This document shows, piece by piece, positions 21,838 through 35,211 of a stretch of 64,000 nt of DNA. Origin of the DNA: Chionoecetes opilio (taxonomy: Eukaryota > Arthropoda > Malacostraca > Decapoda > Majidae); NCBI GenBank assembly GCA_016584305.1, contig JACEEZ010016532.1:85587-149586 (forward strand). The letters run 5' to 3'. Within the stretch, counting starts at the first letter, position 1. Each line of letters opens with the position of its first letter. The notes beneath the pieces are model-generated. The model had not been told where the DNA came from and made no database searches. It was given only the letters and a program-made list of their open reading frames with translations. A program made the translations under genes and the position numbers.

Positions 21838-24412
21838 CTAAAAGTGATAAGTCGAATTACACTGTAATTTTCCTGCTAGTTGGTTACTGCACTCTTTCAT
21901 TATCCAGTTCGACACTCCATCTGGACCCGGGGTTTTTCTCACATCTTGACTTTCCATTAGCCTTTTTACTTCTATTACGTCTACTTTTATGTCTTCCATT
22001 ATATTTTCTTTTGCTATTATATTTTTCGTTTTAAATTCACTTTCTCTTGTAAATACAGTCTGTAAGCACTTATTCATCACCTCGGCCTGTTGTAATGCAT
22101 CTTCATACACTATGCCTACCTTCAGCTTATCTATTCCTTCCTTGTTTTTCATTTTTCCATTAATATATCTATAGAAAAGTTTCGGTTCATTCTTACATTT
22201 TTCTATTATATTCCTCTCATAGTTTTTTTTTCTTCTTCTCTTCGGATTCTTACATATTCATTTCTAGTTGTTTTGTACTTCTCCCAAAGGTTGCTGCCAC
22301 CTTTTTTCCTCCAACTATTCCATGTTTTTTCTCTTTCTAGTCTTGCTAATTCACATTTTCTGTTAAACCATTCATTTTTTTTCTTTTCTCTGATAACTAT
22401 CCTTGGAACATAACTATTTATTCCTTCGGTGTAAATTTGGATGAACTCATCCCATTTTTTCTGGGTAGGGTGGGTTGGGGATGTACCGTACACTTTTTTT
22501 CTTTTTAATCAGGAAAAAAAAAATTGAGTGAAATCTGATTTTTTTTATTATGTATTACAAAATATAAGATATGGACTACATTATGTGTAAGGCACAACTC
22601 TGGCAACATGATAAAAGCAACTGAAAAATAGGCCCGAAAAAAAAAACTAAAAACGTACGGACCATCCATAGGTGAGGACGCTCCATACAGAGATATTTAT
22701 CGATAAGTAAAAAAAAAAATTGAAAATAAAAAAATCAAGCACAGTTGAATTAGGGCAACACATTTCATGAAATGGACCCTAGTGATGAAATCAAATCAAT
22801 TTATATTAGCAATATAATAGTGCAAGCAATTTTAATCAATTAAAAAGTGAAAGTAAAAAAAAGTGAAAATAAATTTTGACTTTGAAGTTCCTGGATTTTT
22901 TTTTTTTAATATATATTTGCAATCCTATTAATACTTTCATTACCCTACATAATGTACTTAATCATGGAAGTGCTTCTGTAGCACTTCCAGAAGGGAAACA
23001 ATAATTAATAATTATTTATAATAAATGCAGATGATTTAATGCAATATTTGGCATATTTTAATTTGATTGAACTTAACACTGCTTGGAATTACCTTTAGAA
23101 TGTAGATATAGGCCTATAGCCTATGTTCTTGTTCAGTTACTAAACACAAGAAACATACTGGTAAAACACCACAAGGATTATGAACAGATGAATGAAATCA
23201 CTACTGTGATAGGTGTCACTATCTAATATTATGTTGCTGCATCCTACTTGACATTATTGAAAACACATAACCCATACCAGAATTTTAAATTTTTTGTTTA
23301 CACTGTGGATGTTACGTACATTTAAAAACCACACTGTACGAAGTGTCCACATGACGCCATTCACATGTAAACCAACATTTCGGATCGTTCGTGTGGCTGG
23401 AATGTCTTTATATCCCTTTGGTACATCACAACTGAACACATTTCGATACTTAATACCTTACCCCCACACTGCTGGCATATTCATGAACACAAGAGACCAT
23501 GAAATGGAGGCCAAATATTACATGGGACATGCCAAAAACAACAAAACTCACCTCTAAAATTATCCAAGCGCCGACCATCCAAATCTCTCCCGCTCAGCTG
23601 ATCGAACCCCTTTTCTCTTACTACATTTATACGGTAACTATCCTAAACCTATAAATATGGCCAAGGGAGCATTTGTACGTTACATCCATATGTACGGTAT
23701 CTCCCCAACCCACCCTACTCGTTGCTGCATGGAAATTACTCCAGTCTGTCTCTCCGAAGAATGTTCTTAATCCGTCAAAGTCTGCTTTTCCATAATTGTA
23801 TCTTCCTTTTTTATGTTCTTCTTTTCTCCCCTCCTTTTTGCTATCATTTATTTCAAATTCAATAAGTACATGGTCGCTCTTTCCAAGTGGGCACTGATAA
23901 TTCACTTTACTAATTACTTCCAGTTCTTTCGTCAATAGTAGGTCTAGTCTTGATGGTTCTTCGCTACCTCTGAATCTTGTGTTCTCTTTAATCCACTGAG
24001 TCATGATGTTATTCATTACCAAATCCAACAATATACCACCCCATGAGTTTTCTCCTCCTTCAGTATACCATTCTTCCCAGCAAACTTCTTTGCAGTTAAA
24101 ATCTCCCATCAAAATTATGTTCTCACTATTTTCCATCGTATTCTTTAAACATTTGCCTGTGTCTCTTATCATGTCTCCGTACTCTTCTCTCCCCCAGGAA
24201 TTTGTCTTAGGTGGAACGTATACGATTACTAAGTCTCTTATTCTTCCTTTTTTCATCACCAACTCTACCTTCAACACCTCGACCATTCCTTCTCCTTTCT
24301 CCACATTTCCTACTACCACATCCTTCCTTGTTAACACCATTACACCACCTCCCTTTTTCTGGTTTCTGTTTCTCCTCCATACATTATATTGACCCTCCCC
24401 AACTGGCACATC
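21838..24412 (-). pseudogene. LINE endonuclease and RT-entry region, split by J1
   Basis: 24409-23718 is open and encodes an APE endonuclease: VIVYVPPKTNSWG, IILMGDFNCKEVCWEEW, RFRGSEEPSRLDLLLT, CPLGKSDHVLIEFE. After element J1 the frame continues at 22465 (QKKWDEFIQIYTEGINSYVP, KKKNEWFNRKCELARL). It then reaches the RT entry KTPGPDGVSNWIMKE near 21910. The copy ends abruptly about 21850, before the RT core, so the 3' half is gone; this is the reverse of ordinary 5' truncation. Spacing and motifs look CR1/Jockey-like. Confidence 0.85.
22468..23715. mobile_element. TA-flanked pogo-like element J1
   Basis: The ends GGGTGGGTTGGGGATGTACC and GGTATCTCCCCAACCCACCC are near-perfect inverted repeats flanked by TA (22466-22467, 23716-23717). 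Removing J1 and one TA restores the LINE frame across the junction (AATS joined to TQKKW). J3 (57761-58967) is a near-identical copy, and the right half recurs at 56413-57003 next to a pogo transposase. J1 itself has no transposase. Confidence 0.9.
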
Positions 24413-24659
24413 CTCAGAATCACTCAGCTTCGTTTCTACTAGACCTAATATGTCTGGTTTCTTGACTCTCAGGTAATCGTTTATTTCTGTTAATGTTGAC
24501 TAGCCCATTTATATTTGTATACGATACTGTGTGTCAATGTCTATCTGTCTGTTTATCTGAGTTTCTGGCTGCCTACCTGCCTGCTTGCCTGCCTGCTGCC
24601 TACCTTGCTTTCTGTCTGTTTGAGAGTGTGCTTGTTTTTGTAATGCACCTTGATAATCT

Positions 24660-25865
24660 TGTAATTCACTGAAGCTACATACGTCGGGACCGTATCCTAG
24701 CGCTTCGTGTCCTGGTGGAATGCCGACGTGAGTTTTGACAGGGGATGCTTGCAGCCTATGTTGATCTCAAGAAGGCGTTTGACTCAGTGCATCGTGAGTC
24801 ACTCTGGGATCTTCTGCGACTTCGCGGGATTCCTGCAAGGACTATTGGTTTGATAACTGGTCTGTATTCTGGGACTGAGAGTGCTGTGAAGTGTGGGGCA
24901 GGTGTATCCAGCTTCTTTCCTGTGAATACAGGAGTGAGGCAAGGGTGCGTGCGTGCCCCATCACTTTTCAACGCTTGTATGGACTGGGTATTGGACAAGG
25001 TTGTAGATCAAAGTGATTGTGGAGCATCCGTCGGCAACACCAAGATCACTGATCTTGTTTTTGCCGATGATGCAGTAATCTTTGCTGAGTCGCTGGAGGT
25101 CCTGGTGATGGCTCTCGAGGCGCTGCACGAGGAGGCAAAGCCTTTGGGACTTAAGGTCTCCTGGCTTAAGACCAAGGTCCAGGTGTTTGGAGACTTACTA
25201 GATGAAGCAGTACAGTCTGTTCATGCATGTGGCAAGGACATTGAGATCTTGGAAAGTTTTACATACCTTGGTAGCGCAGTCCATAATGACGGCGGGTCAC
25301 GTCAAGAAGTCTTACGGCGGATTGGCATAGCCCACGGTGTTATGGACTCGCTCAGCGGGAGTATTTGGCGTTGTCGGTACCTGTGCAGGAGGACAAAGAT
25401 CCGGATCTTCAAGTCGCTTGTGATCCTTGTCTTACTCTATGGTTGTGAGACATGGACACTAAATAGTGACTTGAAGAGACTAATCAATGCCTTTGGTAAT
25501 AAGTGTCTTCGCAGAATCATGGGATATCGCTGGGATGATTACGTGTCAAATCAGCGATTGCACCGTGAGACTAAATCGAGGCCTATTACCTGCATAGTCC
25601 GTCAGCGCCAACTTCGGCTATATGGGCATGTGGCACGCTACCCTGAAACCGATCCTTCCCATCGGGTTGTATCTGTAAGAGACAATCCGGCGGGGGCGCC
25701 CACAAGGCTCGTGGCTGGGGCAAGTTGATGTTTCTTGTCGAGAGCTGCTTGGTATGGGAAAGGAGCCTGCATGGGAACTCGCGCGTGGTGACCCCCGGGA
25801 GTGGCGTCGTAGGGTGGGCGAGGCGACGCGCCCCCCGGCGTATGCCCCTAATGATTGATTGATTG
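24660..25865 (+). pseudogene. RTE-like non-LTR reverse transcriptase, 3' part
   Basis: Open from 24745 to 25728 with YVDLKKAFDSVHRESLW, TGVRQGCVRAPSLFNAC, the catalytic LVFADDAVIFAES, LESFTYLGSAVHNDGG, LLYGCETWTLNSDLKRL, FGNKCLRRIMGYRWDD and RQRQLRLYGHVARYP. A frameshift near 25690 precedes a C-terminal continuation (CRELLGMGKEPAWELA, RPPAYAPND). The copy ends in TGATTGATTGATTGAT, a typical microsatellite 3' tail. The N-terminal endonuclease is absent, consistent with 5' truncation. RTE-like placement is by eye. Confidence 0.85.
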
Positions 25866-25869
25866 ATAC

Positions 25870-26607
25870 ATACGTCTGTCCCTTTGTCAAAACAGCTAAG
25901 GCTTCGCCATTTCTCTTCCAATTTCAACCAAACTTTCAGGAGTGGTTAAAGTAATCCCTGGGATAGTTTTAAACTATAATTGGCCAGGGTTATTCAATTT
26001 CTTGAACAGTAAAAAAATATATATATTTCTGCGAGTGCAGCAGAATGCCATTTATAATATTAGATATCTCCATGTCTTTCAGAGTATCATATACGATACC
26101 GGCAATGTCAGTAACAAGTGAACAGATAATAACAAAGTAACGACAGAGAAAGAGAGAGTCATAAACACGGTGTCAAAGCCATTTGGACTGACTTTCAGAG
26201 TATCCATAATTATGTGATATGGGTGATATAATAGTATAACGAAGCGAGGGGGGAATCCACCACCCTCAACTCCGTCACAAACTGCCGGTTCGGAGCTTTG
26301 GAGGGAATAGGAAGGTCTGAAGGGAAACCATTTGCTGCTGTGCACGGCTTTTTATTATTTCACTACCCACTGTACAGATTCACTGTCTCTCACGTAAGGC
26401 ACGCAGGCCAACCCAACTCTCACACGAGTCTCTGTCTCACACGGAGGCGCCGCAGGCCAACACTCAAGTCACTATCTCTCAGGTCAGCGTATTACTACGC
26501 GTCACTTCCCAACACAACTGTGCAGGCGTGTATCACAACACACCGCCGCCCCAACCCAACTGGCTGTCCCAACACACTGTGTAGCCGGGCTACAGTCTCT
26601 CACGAGA
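25870..26607. other. No gene seen; leads into satellite
   Basis: I recognise no element. About 26380-26600 is CA-rich, with loose repeats of CACGTAAGGCACGCAGGCC and CCAACACAACTG that may be diverged edge copies of the satellite that follows. Confidence 0.4.
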
Positions 26608-28540
26608 GCGGCCCTTCAACACAAGTCTTTCACAGGGCCCCGCCCTTCAACACAGTCTTTCACAGGGCGCCGCCCTTCAACACAGTCTTTCACAGGGCGC
26701 CGCCCTTCAACACAAGTCTTTCACAGGGCCCCGCCCTTCAACACAGTCTTTCACAGGGCGCCGCCCTTCAACACAGTCTTTCACAGGGCGCCGCCCTTCA
26801 ACACAGTCTTTCACAGGGCGCCGCCCTTCAACACAGTCTTTCACAGGGCGCCGCCCTTCAACACAGTCTTTCACAGGGCGCCGCCCTTCAACACAGTCTT
26901 TCACAGGGTGCCGCCCTTCAACACAGTCTTTCACAGGGCGCCGCCCTTCAACACGGTCTTTCACAGGGCCCCGCCCTTCAACACGGTCTTTCACAGGGCG
27001 CCGCCCTTCAACACAGTCTTTCACAGGGCGCCGCCCTTCAACACAGTCTTTCACAGGGCGCCGCCCTTCAACACAGTCTTTCACAGGGCGCCGCCCTTCA
27101 ACACAGTCTTTCACAGGGCCCCGCCCTTCAACACAGTCTTTCACAGGGCGCCGCCCTTCAACAGTCTTTCACAGGGCCCCGCCCTTCAACACAGTCTTTC
27201 ACAGGGCGCCGCCCTTCAACACAGTCTTTCACAGGGCGCCGCCCTTCAACACAGTCTTTCACAGGGCGCCGCCCTTCAACACAGTCTTTCACAGGGCGCC
27301 GCCCTTCAACACAGTCTTTCACAGGGCGCCGCCCATCAACACAGTCTTTCACAGGGCGCCGCCCTTCAACACAGTCTTTCACAGGGCGCCGCCCTTCAAC
27401 ACAGTCTTTCACAGGGCGCCGCCCTTCAACACAGTCTTTCACAGGGCGCCGCCCTTCAACACAGTCTTTCACAGGGTGCCGCCCTTCAACACAGTCTTTC
27501 ACAGGGCGCCGCCCTTCAACACAGTCTTTCACAGGGCACCGCCCTTCAACACAGTCTTTCACAGGGTGCTGCCCTTCAACACAGTCTTTCACAGGGCGCC
27601 GCCCTTCAACACAGTCTTTCACAGGGCGCCGCCCTTCAACACAGTCTTTCACAGGGCGCCGCCCTTCAACACAGTCTTTCACAGGGCGCCGCCCTTCAAC
27701 ACAGTCTTTCACAGGGCCCCGCCCTTCAACACAGTCTTTCACAGGGCGCCGCCCTTCAACACAGTCTTTCACAGGGCGCCGCCCTTCAACACAGTCTTTC
27801 ACAGGGCGCCGCCCTTCAACACAGTCTTTCACAGGGCGCCGCCCTTCAACACAGTCTTTCACAGGGCGCCGCCCATCAACACAGTCTTTCACAGGGCGCC
27901 GCCCTTCAACACAGTCTTTCACAGGGCGCCGCCCTTCAACACAGTCTTTCACAGGGCGCCGCCCTTCAACACAGTCTTTCACAGGGCACCGCCCTTCAAC
28001 ACAGTCTTTCACAGGGTGCCGCCCTTCAACACAGTCTTTCACAGGGCGCCGCCCTTCAACACAGTCTTTCACAGGGCGCCGCCCTTCAACACAGTCTTTC
28101 ACAGGGCCCCGCCCTTCAACACAGTCTTTCACAGGGCGCCGCCCTTCAACACAGTCTTTCACAGGGCCCCGCCCTTCAACACAGTCTTTCACAGGGCGCC
28201 GCCCTTCAACAGTCTTTCACAGGGCGCCGCCCTTCAACACAGTCTTTCACAGGGCGCCGCCCTTCAACACAGTCTTTCACAGGGCGCCGCCCTTCAACAC
28301 AGTCTTTCACAGGGCGCCGCCCATCAACACAGTCTTTCACAGGGCGCCGCCCTTCAACACAGTCTTTCACAGGGCGCCGCCCTTCAACACAGTCTTTCAC
28401 AGGGCGCCGCCCTTCAACACAGTCTTTCACAGGGCACCGCCCTTCAACACAGTCTTTGACAGGGTGCTGCCCTTCAACACAGTCTTTCACAGGGCGCCGC
28501 CCTTCAACACAGTCTCTCACAGGGTGCTGCCCTTCTAACC
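26608..28540. repeat. 30-bp GC-rich satellite, about 64 units
   Basis: The unit is CCCTTCAACACAGTCTTTCA followed by CAGGGCGCCG. Variants include CATC, CACC, TGCC, TGCT and CCCC forms, two 2-bp deletions (about 27170 and 28210), and AAGTC insertions at the left edge. As 30 is divisible by three and the unit lacks stops in most frames, it creates long false ORFs on both strands (746 and 344 codons). The GGGCGCCGCCC core is partly palindromic. Some variants recur at 540-bp spacing (27331 and 27871), suggesting higher-order duplication. Confidence 0.95.
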
Positions 28541-29227
28541 CGTGACCCTGCCCATCAATCGCCGCCACTGAGCACCAAGGCTTCGCTGTGCCACCAGGGC
28601 AACTCTCATCCCCCTTCCCAACAGAAGGGGGAAGCGGGGCCTTTTCAGGGTGGTTTGCAGGGGCGCATCGGTCACGGTAATCCCGGGTGGGAGAGCCTCC
28701 TGTCCACCTGCCGTGGCTGTGTTTCTTACTCTCCCCAACACACTGCCAGGCGATCCACACGTCGTTTCTCCAACATTCCCTCCGCCAATGGAATAAAGAG
28801 ACGTGGCGGCTGGACCCGTGGTTCGGACCCCCCCCCCCCCGGCGAACCCCAGGAGGTACAGACGAAGGACCCTTGCCTTGTCCGCCGGTACAGGCGAACA
28901 AGGCCATTCGTAACAATAGGATTTGCTCTTAAAATTTTGCTCATATGTGAAACGGGTAACTTCTACTAGTGATACTTAGGGGGAGCGTCACACCATTTCT
29001 TAATTACTGGTGGATTGTCATGATTTTCTTTATGTCAAAAGTATGCTAATGCCGAAATAATGGGTCCAGGTCGTTTTGGCCGTATGTAATTTAGGCTGTG
29101 ATGCCCAAACTGACAAACGGCCGAATCGTCGCACAGCCTAAACAACATACGGCCTAAATTGTATACAGCCTAAATAACCAAACTGTTATTTCACATATAT
29201 TTCATCCTATATGTATAGTACCAATTT

Positions 29228-29235
<8 letters not shown>
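28541..29235. other. No gene; one hairpin
   Basis: GC-rich DNA with a C run at 28831-28842 continues to about 28920. The later part holds the inverted repeat GGCCGTATGTAATTTAGGC (29078 on) and GCCTAAACAACATACGGCC (to 29154), separated by about 30 bases. Confidence 0.5.

Positions 29236-29310
<75 letters not shown>
29236..29310. repeat. (TA)n microsatellite
   Basis: About 75 bases of pure TA. It marks the left edge of the chain of TA-flanked elements. Confidence 0.95.
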
Positions 29311-29316
<6 letters not shown>

Positions 29317-30045
29317 CCTGCCACCTGGCGGGAGGCAGCAGAAAGTGTTCAATAATCTCAGAGACGTTCCTGCACCAGGGGCAGTGGGGGTCAGGGGACT
29401 AATGGAGGCTGTGCAGGTGAATCGTGAGTGTTTCTTGTGCCCAAATGTAAACAATACGACCGCTGACCATGCTGCCACCTGGCGGGAGGCAGCAGAAAGT
29501 GTTCAATAGTCTCAGAGACGTTCCTACACCAGGGGCAGTGGGGGTCAGGGGAGTAACGTTGGCAGTGCAGGTGAATCGTGAGTGTTTCTTGTGCCCAAAT
29601 GTAAACAATACGACCGCTGACCATGCTACCACCTGGGTGGACGCCCGCCGCCGCCAGCAGGGTGGGCTGGTCAAAGTGGCGACGTTCAGGGTGAGTTGAG
29701 AGCATAGCACTACATGGTGGGAGTGGAAGCGCGGACACTGCAGCAGAAAGTGTTCAATAGTCTCAGAGACATCCCTGCACCAGGGGCAGTGGGGGTCAGG
29801 GGACTGACGGAAGCGGTGCAGGTGAACCGTGAGTGTTTCTTGTGCACAAATGTAAACAATACGACCGCTGACTATGCTGCCACCTGGCGGGAGGCGCGGA
29901 CACTGACCAGGGGTGACAGGAGACGCTCGGACCGCTGGACAACTTTGTCGATTTACAGACTGGACCAGGCATTTGTCCGGGACTCTGACATATCCCCGGA
30001 CCTCGGATTTTGCCCGGCAAATCCGATATCCGGGAAAACGAGGGT

Positions 30046-30051
<6 letters not shown>
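29311..30051. mobile_element. Pogo-like element D0 with LINE-derived tandem units
   Basis: The right end CGGGAAAACGAGGGTTATGTG (30031-30051) resembles the inverse of the family D terminus and is followed by TA. The left terminus is lost against (TA)n. Inside are about four ~150-bp units around CACCTGGCGGGAGGC. On the minus strand the unit around 29719-29800 encodes CPWCRDVSETIEHFLLQC, a LINE C-terminal zinc knuckle, followed by PRFHSHHVVLCSQL. Confidence 0.75.
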
Positions 30052-30905
<854 letters not shown>

Positions 30906-31080
30906 TATATACACTACCCTCCCGAATTTCACGCTATGCGAGTTTCGCGATCCTCGAGTTTCGCGCTGAGTCCTAAATTCTTACCATCCCGACTTACGCG
31001 CATTATATCCCCTAGTTTCGCGTTTTTTTTTTCTTTTTTCTTTTTTCTTTATTTTGGTGTGTGTGTGTGTGTGTGTGTGT

Positions 31081-31490
31081 GCCTACAGCGCCGTGAGGCA
31101 GTGACCTCCAGGAGTGGGATGGTAGGCCCTGGAGGTTAACTTGTGGGCTGTGATGGTTGGCCCTTGCCCGTGTTGGCGCAGACAGAATTTCTATAGTGAC
31201 GCCTGTGATTAGAGGCTCATGCCGCCCCCTGTGTCCTCCGATGCACTCGCAGTCGAAGGTAGAGTTAATGGGCAGCGTGTGGGTGTTCTTAGGCCAATCA
31301 ACGGTGCAGAGAAAGATTTTAAGTGGATTTTACAGCCCTCATCAAGGATCGAACTAGGATCACCGAGAACGCCACTCGGAGACTTCTTCTTATGACCCTT
31401 TCTGCTTAGTATCACTTTGTAGGTCGTCTGTCAAGCTCGTGCTCGAGCTTGACATATATCTTGACGCTAACCACTCTGCTACCGCCTCCC
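31081..31490 (-). repeat. SINE in E1
   Basis: On the minus strand the copy has the tRNA-like start GGTAGCAGAGTGGTTAGCG (31468-31486). A ~90-bp insertion containing a GTCAAGCTCG/CTCGAGCTTGAC near-palindrome follows, then the B-box region and the full body. The same insertion is present in E2's SINE. Confidence 0.75.
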
Positions 31491-31599
31491 ATAAGAGACG
31501 TACGGGACACGTCTTCCTTACTTCCTGCATAGTATAGTATTATAATAGGCTTAGTATAGCTTGTAGTTTTGCTTAGTTTTTTTTCCATTTGTTTGTGTT

Positions 31600-32100
31600 T
31601 TTCTCTACAGGAGCAGCCGGTGTCGCATAAGATAGGTAACAAATCCAAATAAGTAGCACCTTACCGTACACCCCGCCGTTCCTTACTATTTACCACAAAA
31701 TACTCCTTTATAAGTGATTAACCATGACGTGTGTGGTACTGTGGTTTCTGGAGGTACTGGAGGAGACAGGAGAGAAGAGAGGAAGGCATTGTGACAGTGT
31801 TATTGCCATATAACACTGTTACACAACCATCAGCTGATAAGATATGTGTCAAGCTCACTCACTCAGACCAAAACAGCATCCGCTGGGTGACTCCCAACTC
31901 AAGCTCAACCTCAAGCTCCTCTCCTCCCTCCTCTTCTCTTCGTAGTGTTGGCCGAAGCCACCACCCCGGGAGGCGGGTCACAAACCCTAGGCTGACACCC
32001 AGTACCCATTCACTGCTGGGTGGACAGGGGCTTGGGGCACCTTCAGGATATTTTTTTGGGGAAAAAGTGAGTCTTATAAGCTGTAAAATACGGTAGGTAC
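31600..32100. mobile_element. Segment F1, one clear terminus
   Basis: It ends CTTATAAGCTGTAAAATACGG followed by TA at about 32096. It is shared inverted with E2 (38399-38900). The terminus resembles that of element Q. The other end is not clearly delimited. It appears to have entered a SINE at CAGCC. Confidence 0.5.
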
Positions 32101-32514
32101 ACAGCCCTACCATCCCACCCCTGGAGGTCACTGCCTAACGGCGCTATAGAGAGACACACACACACACACACACAAACAAAAAAACGGACTAAATAAGCAT
32201 TTTTACAGTGTTTTTAATACCCGAGTTTCGCGATCCGCGAGTTTCGCGCTATGCCTCCGGAAGAAAGCAAGCGCGAAACTCGGGAGGGTAGTATATATAT
32301 ATATATATATATATACAGGGAGGTCCCGTTATACGAGCATTCGGTATACGAGAATCCAATGATACGAGATGTGTAAATTAGGGTCTATTTTCAATATACG
32401 AGATCGGAAATCCAATGATACGACATTCAAACTGGGGTGAGTAAAATTATCAAGTTCAAAATGCGCGCCCTACCACTCGCGGGCTGGACAAAGGGGGATT
32501 TGGTTGACCCCAGT

Positions 32515-32727
32515 GAGGTCACCCGTAGCAAGCCGTGACCTAAAGGGTAATTAAGCATATGGCGCGGCCTGACATTAGGGGTAATTAGCAGGTGTGTGGC
32601 CCCAACCTTGGGACCACAGTCAGGTCACCCCTAGCAAGGCGTGACCTGAAGGGTAATTAAGCATATGGTGCGGTCTGACCTTTAGGGGTAATTAGCAGGT
32701 GTGCGGCCCCAACCTTAGGACCGCTAC
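32515..32727. repeat. Two 106-107-bp tandem units in C1
   Basis: The units start GAGGTCACCC at 32515 and CAGGTCACCC at 32621, each with GTGACCTGAAGGGTAATTAA or a close variant. C2 has three. Confidence 0.85.
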
Positions 32728-32786
32728 ACTACCTTCTCTTGTATCACGCGGTGTCCCCTACATTACAACATCTTTTTTGCTTGTTA

Positions 32787-33231
<445 letters not shown>

Positions 33232-33521
33232 GTTATGCATGTTTTATCTTTAATTAATGTGCAGTAATGTTATTTTGTGTGCTATTTCTCTTTCAGAATG
33301 CTTTTTCTACAGAATAGGTAGTACAGTGTGGGTAATATAGACGCGTGTGATTGTTGTGTTTGCTATAGTTTATTTTAGCTTGAAATATTTTTTTTTTTTT
33401 TTTAATTGATGGGGTCCTGGAACCAAACCTATATTTTACCATTAGTTATGTTTCGTTATACGAGATTTCGCTTTACGAGTATGCCAGGTGGAACCTAACT
33501 GCTCGTATCTTCGGGACCTCC

Positions 33522-33524
<3 letters not shown>

Positions 33525-33588
<64 letters not shown>

Positions 33589-33592
33589 TATA
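33525..33592. repeat. (TA)n between C1 and A2
   Basis: A TA tract of about 65 bases joins the right end of C1 to the left end of A2 with no other sequence between. Confidence 0.9.
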
Positions 33593-34298
33593 TAGTCAAA
33601 CCTCGATATAACGGACTAAAGGGGGGGGGGGAGGACTGGTCCGTTAAAGCGGATTGTCCGTTATAGCGAGGATATTTTCTCAAGGGTGGAAAAATATATG
33701 AAAAAAACGGAAAAATTGTGAAATAAATGAGAAATAATCACAAACAAAACCAGACTGTGTAGCTATGTTGGGAGGTAAACAGTGACTGGCACTACATGCT
33801 GAATTTGGTCCGCTCTTACACGTGAAATAAATGAGAAATAATCACAAACACAACCAGACCGTGTAGCTAGTCAAGCTCAAGCTCTAGAGAAAGGTAAACG
33901 AACAACAAGCCAGACACAGCCATGGCTGTCAAAGGTATTTCATATTATCATGACTAATGTTCATTATTATATATATTATATGGTTGTGAAGTGCAGTTCT
34001 ATACACGTGTCACTATTTAGGTCAGTGTAGCACTGCGTGTCACCTTAGATAAGGGTGATTTGGGGTATTGAGGTGACAGGGAGACGTAGTAGCTGCCACC
34101 CCATAACACTAATAATCACTTTTAAACAATACACACCTTATACCACTAAATCAATAGCAATACAGGCTCCTTCCTTATACATCTTTATATGTGATACATC
34201 AAAACTCCTTAAAAACCCAAGCATTCCAAAGTAAAATGAGAAAATAATACAATTAAGTTGAGTTGTCAATTCGAGCGGTAATAAGCGGTCTAATATGG

Positions 34299-34354
<56 letters not shown>

Positions 34355-34419
34355 CCACGCAAATGGAGTCCGTTATATCAGAAGTCTCTTACATCGAGGT
34401 CCGTTATATCGAGGTTTGA

Positions 34420-34422
<3 letters not shown>
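33593..34422. mobile_element. Pogo-like element A2
   Basis: The left end TAGTCAAACCTCGATATAAC has C-to-T at base 1. The right end is TATATCGAGGTTTGACTG. A poly-A run lies at about 34299-34353. Its interior (33950-34250) is the inverse of A1 (about 2060-2390), so the two copies lie in opposite orientation. Confidence 0.8.
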
Positions 34423-34452
<30 letters not shown>

Positions 34453-34455
<3 letters not shown>

Positions 34456-34549
34456 TCAAACACAAACCTCGTTTTCCCGGACTAATAGGGGGGGCACTGG
34501 TCCGGGAACCGCAAAAGTCCGGGAATCGCAATAGTCCAGGAATTATCCT

Positions 34550-34582
<33 letters not shown>

Positions 34583-35211
34583 GATGCTATTACCCACCCC
34601 TGGACGCTTATCCTACTCTAGTATTTACTGTCCGGCAACCGCCAATATCAACTACCCCGCCTCGGACTTTTACGTCCGCTGAGCATGCTGCCACCTGGCG
34701 GGAGGCAGCAGAAAGTGTTCAATAGTCTCAAGAGACGTTCCTGCACCAGGGGCAGTGGGGATCAGGGGACTAACGGAGGCGGTGCAGGTGAACAGTGAGT
34801 GTCATGTGCCCAAATGTAAACAATACGACAGCTGAGCATGCTGCCACCTGGCGGGAGGTGGCAGAAAGTGTTCAATAGTCTCAGAGATGTTCCTGCACCA
34901 GGGGCAGTGGGAGTCAGGGGACTGACGGAGGCTGTGCAGGTAAACCGTGAGTGTCGTGTGCCCAAATGTAAGCAATACGACCGCTGAGCATGCTGCCACC
35001 TGGCGGGAGGCGCGGACACTGACCAGGGGTGACAGGAGACACTCGGACCCCCGGACAACTTTTTCAATTTACGAACACGACCAGGCATTTCAACGTAAAA
35101 AAAAAAAAAGAAAAAAAAAGTCTGGGTGTCTGACATATCTCCGGACCTCGGATTTTGTTCGGCAAATCCGATATCCGGGAAATGGAGGTCCGGGAAATCG
35201 AGGTTTGTGTG
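34453..35211. mobile_element. Pogo-like element D2
   Basis: The left end is CAGTCAAACACAAACCTCG, a longer start resembling a fusion of A and D termini. The right end is AAATCGAGGTTTGTGTG followed by TA. Three zinc-knuckle-derived units start at 34690, 34843 and 34994. Minus-strand frames read CPWCRNISETIEHFL but have lost the last Cys. Confidence 0.8.

Larger units (their letters stand above)
30912..32292. mobile_element. Pogo-like element E1 carrying SINE sequence
   Basis: The ends CACTACCCTCCCGAATTTC and GAAACTCGGGAGGGTAGT are inverted, with TA flanks. Subterminal GAGTTTCGCG motifs recur. It holds a minus-strand SINE (31081-31490), an inserted segment F1, and a plus-strand SINE 3' fragment (32100-32150). 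E2 at 38151-39583 is the same arrangement inverted. Confidence 0.8.

Noticed and set aside
26298..28545. 746-codon and 545-codon ORFs as a repetitive structural protein
   Set aside because: They are produced by the 30-bp satellite, whose length is a multiple of three. Several frames on both strands are open at once, and the units vary without regard to frame.
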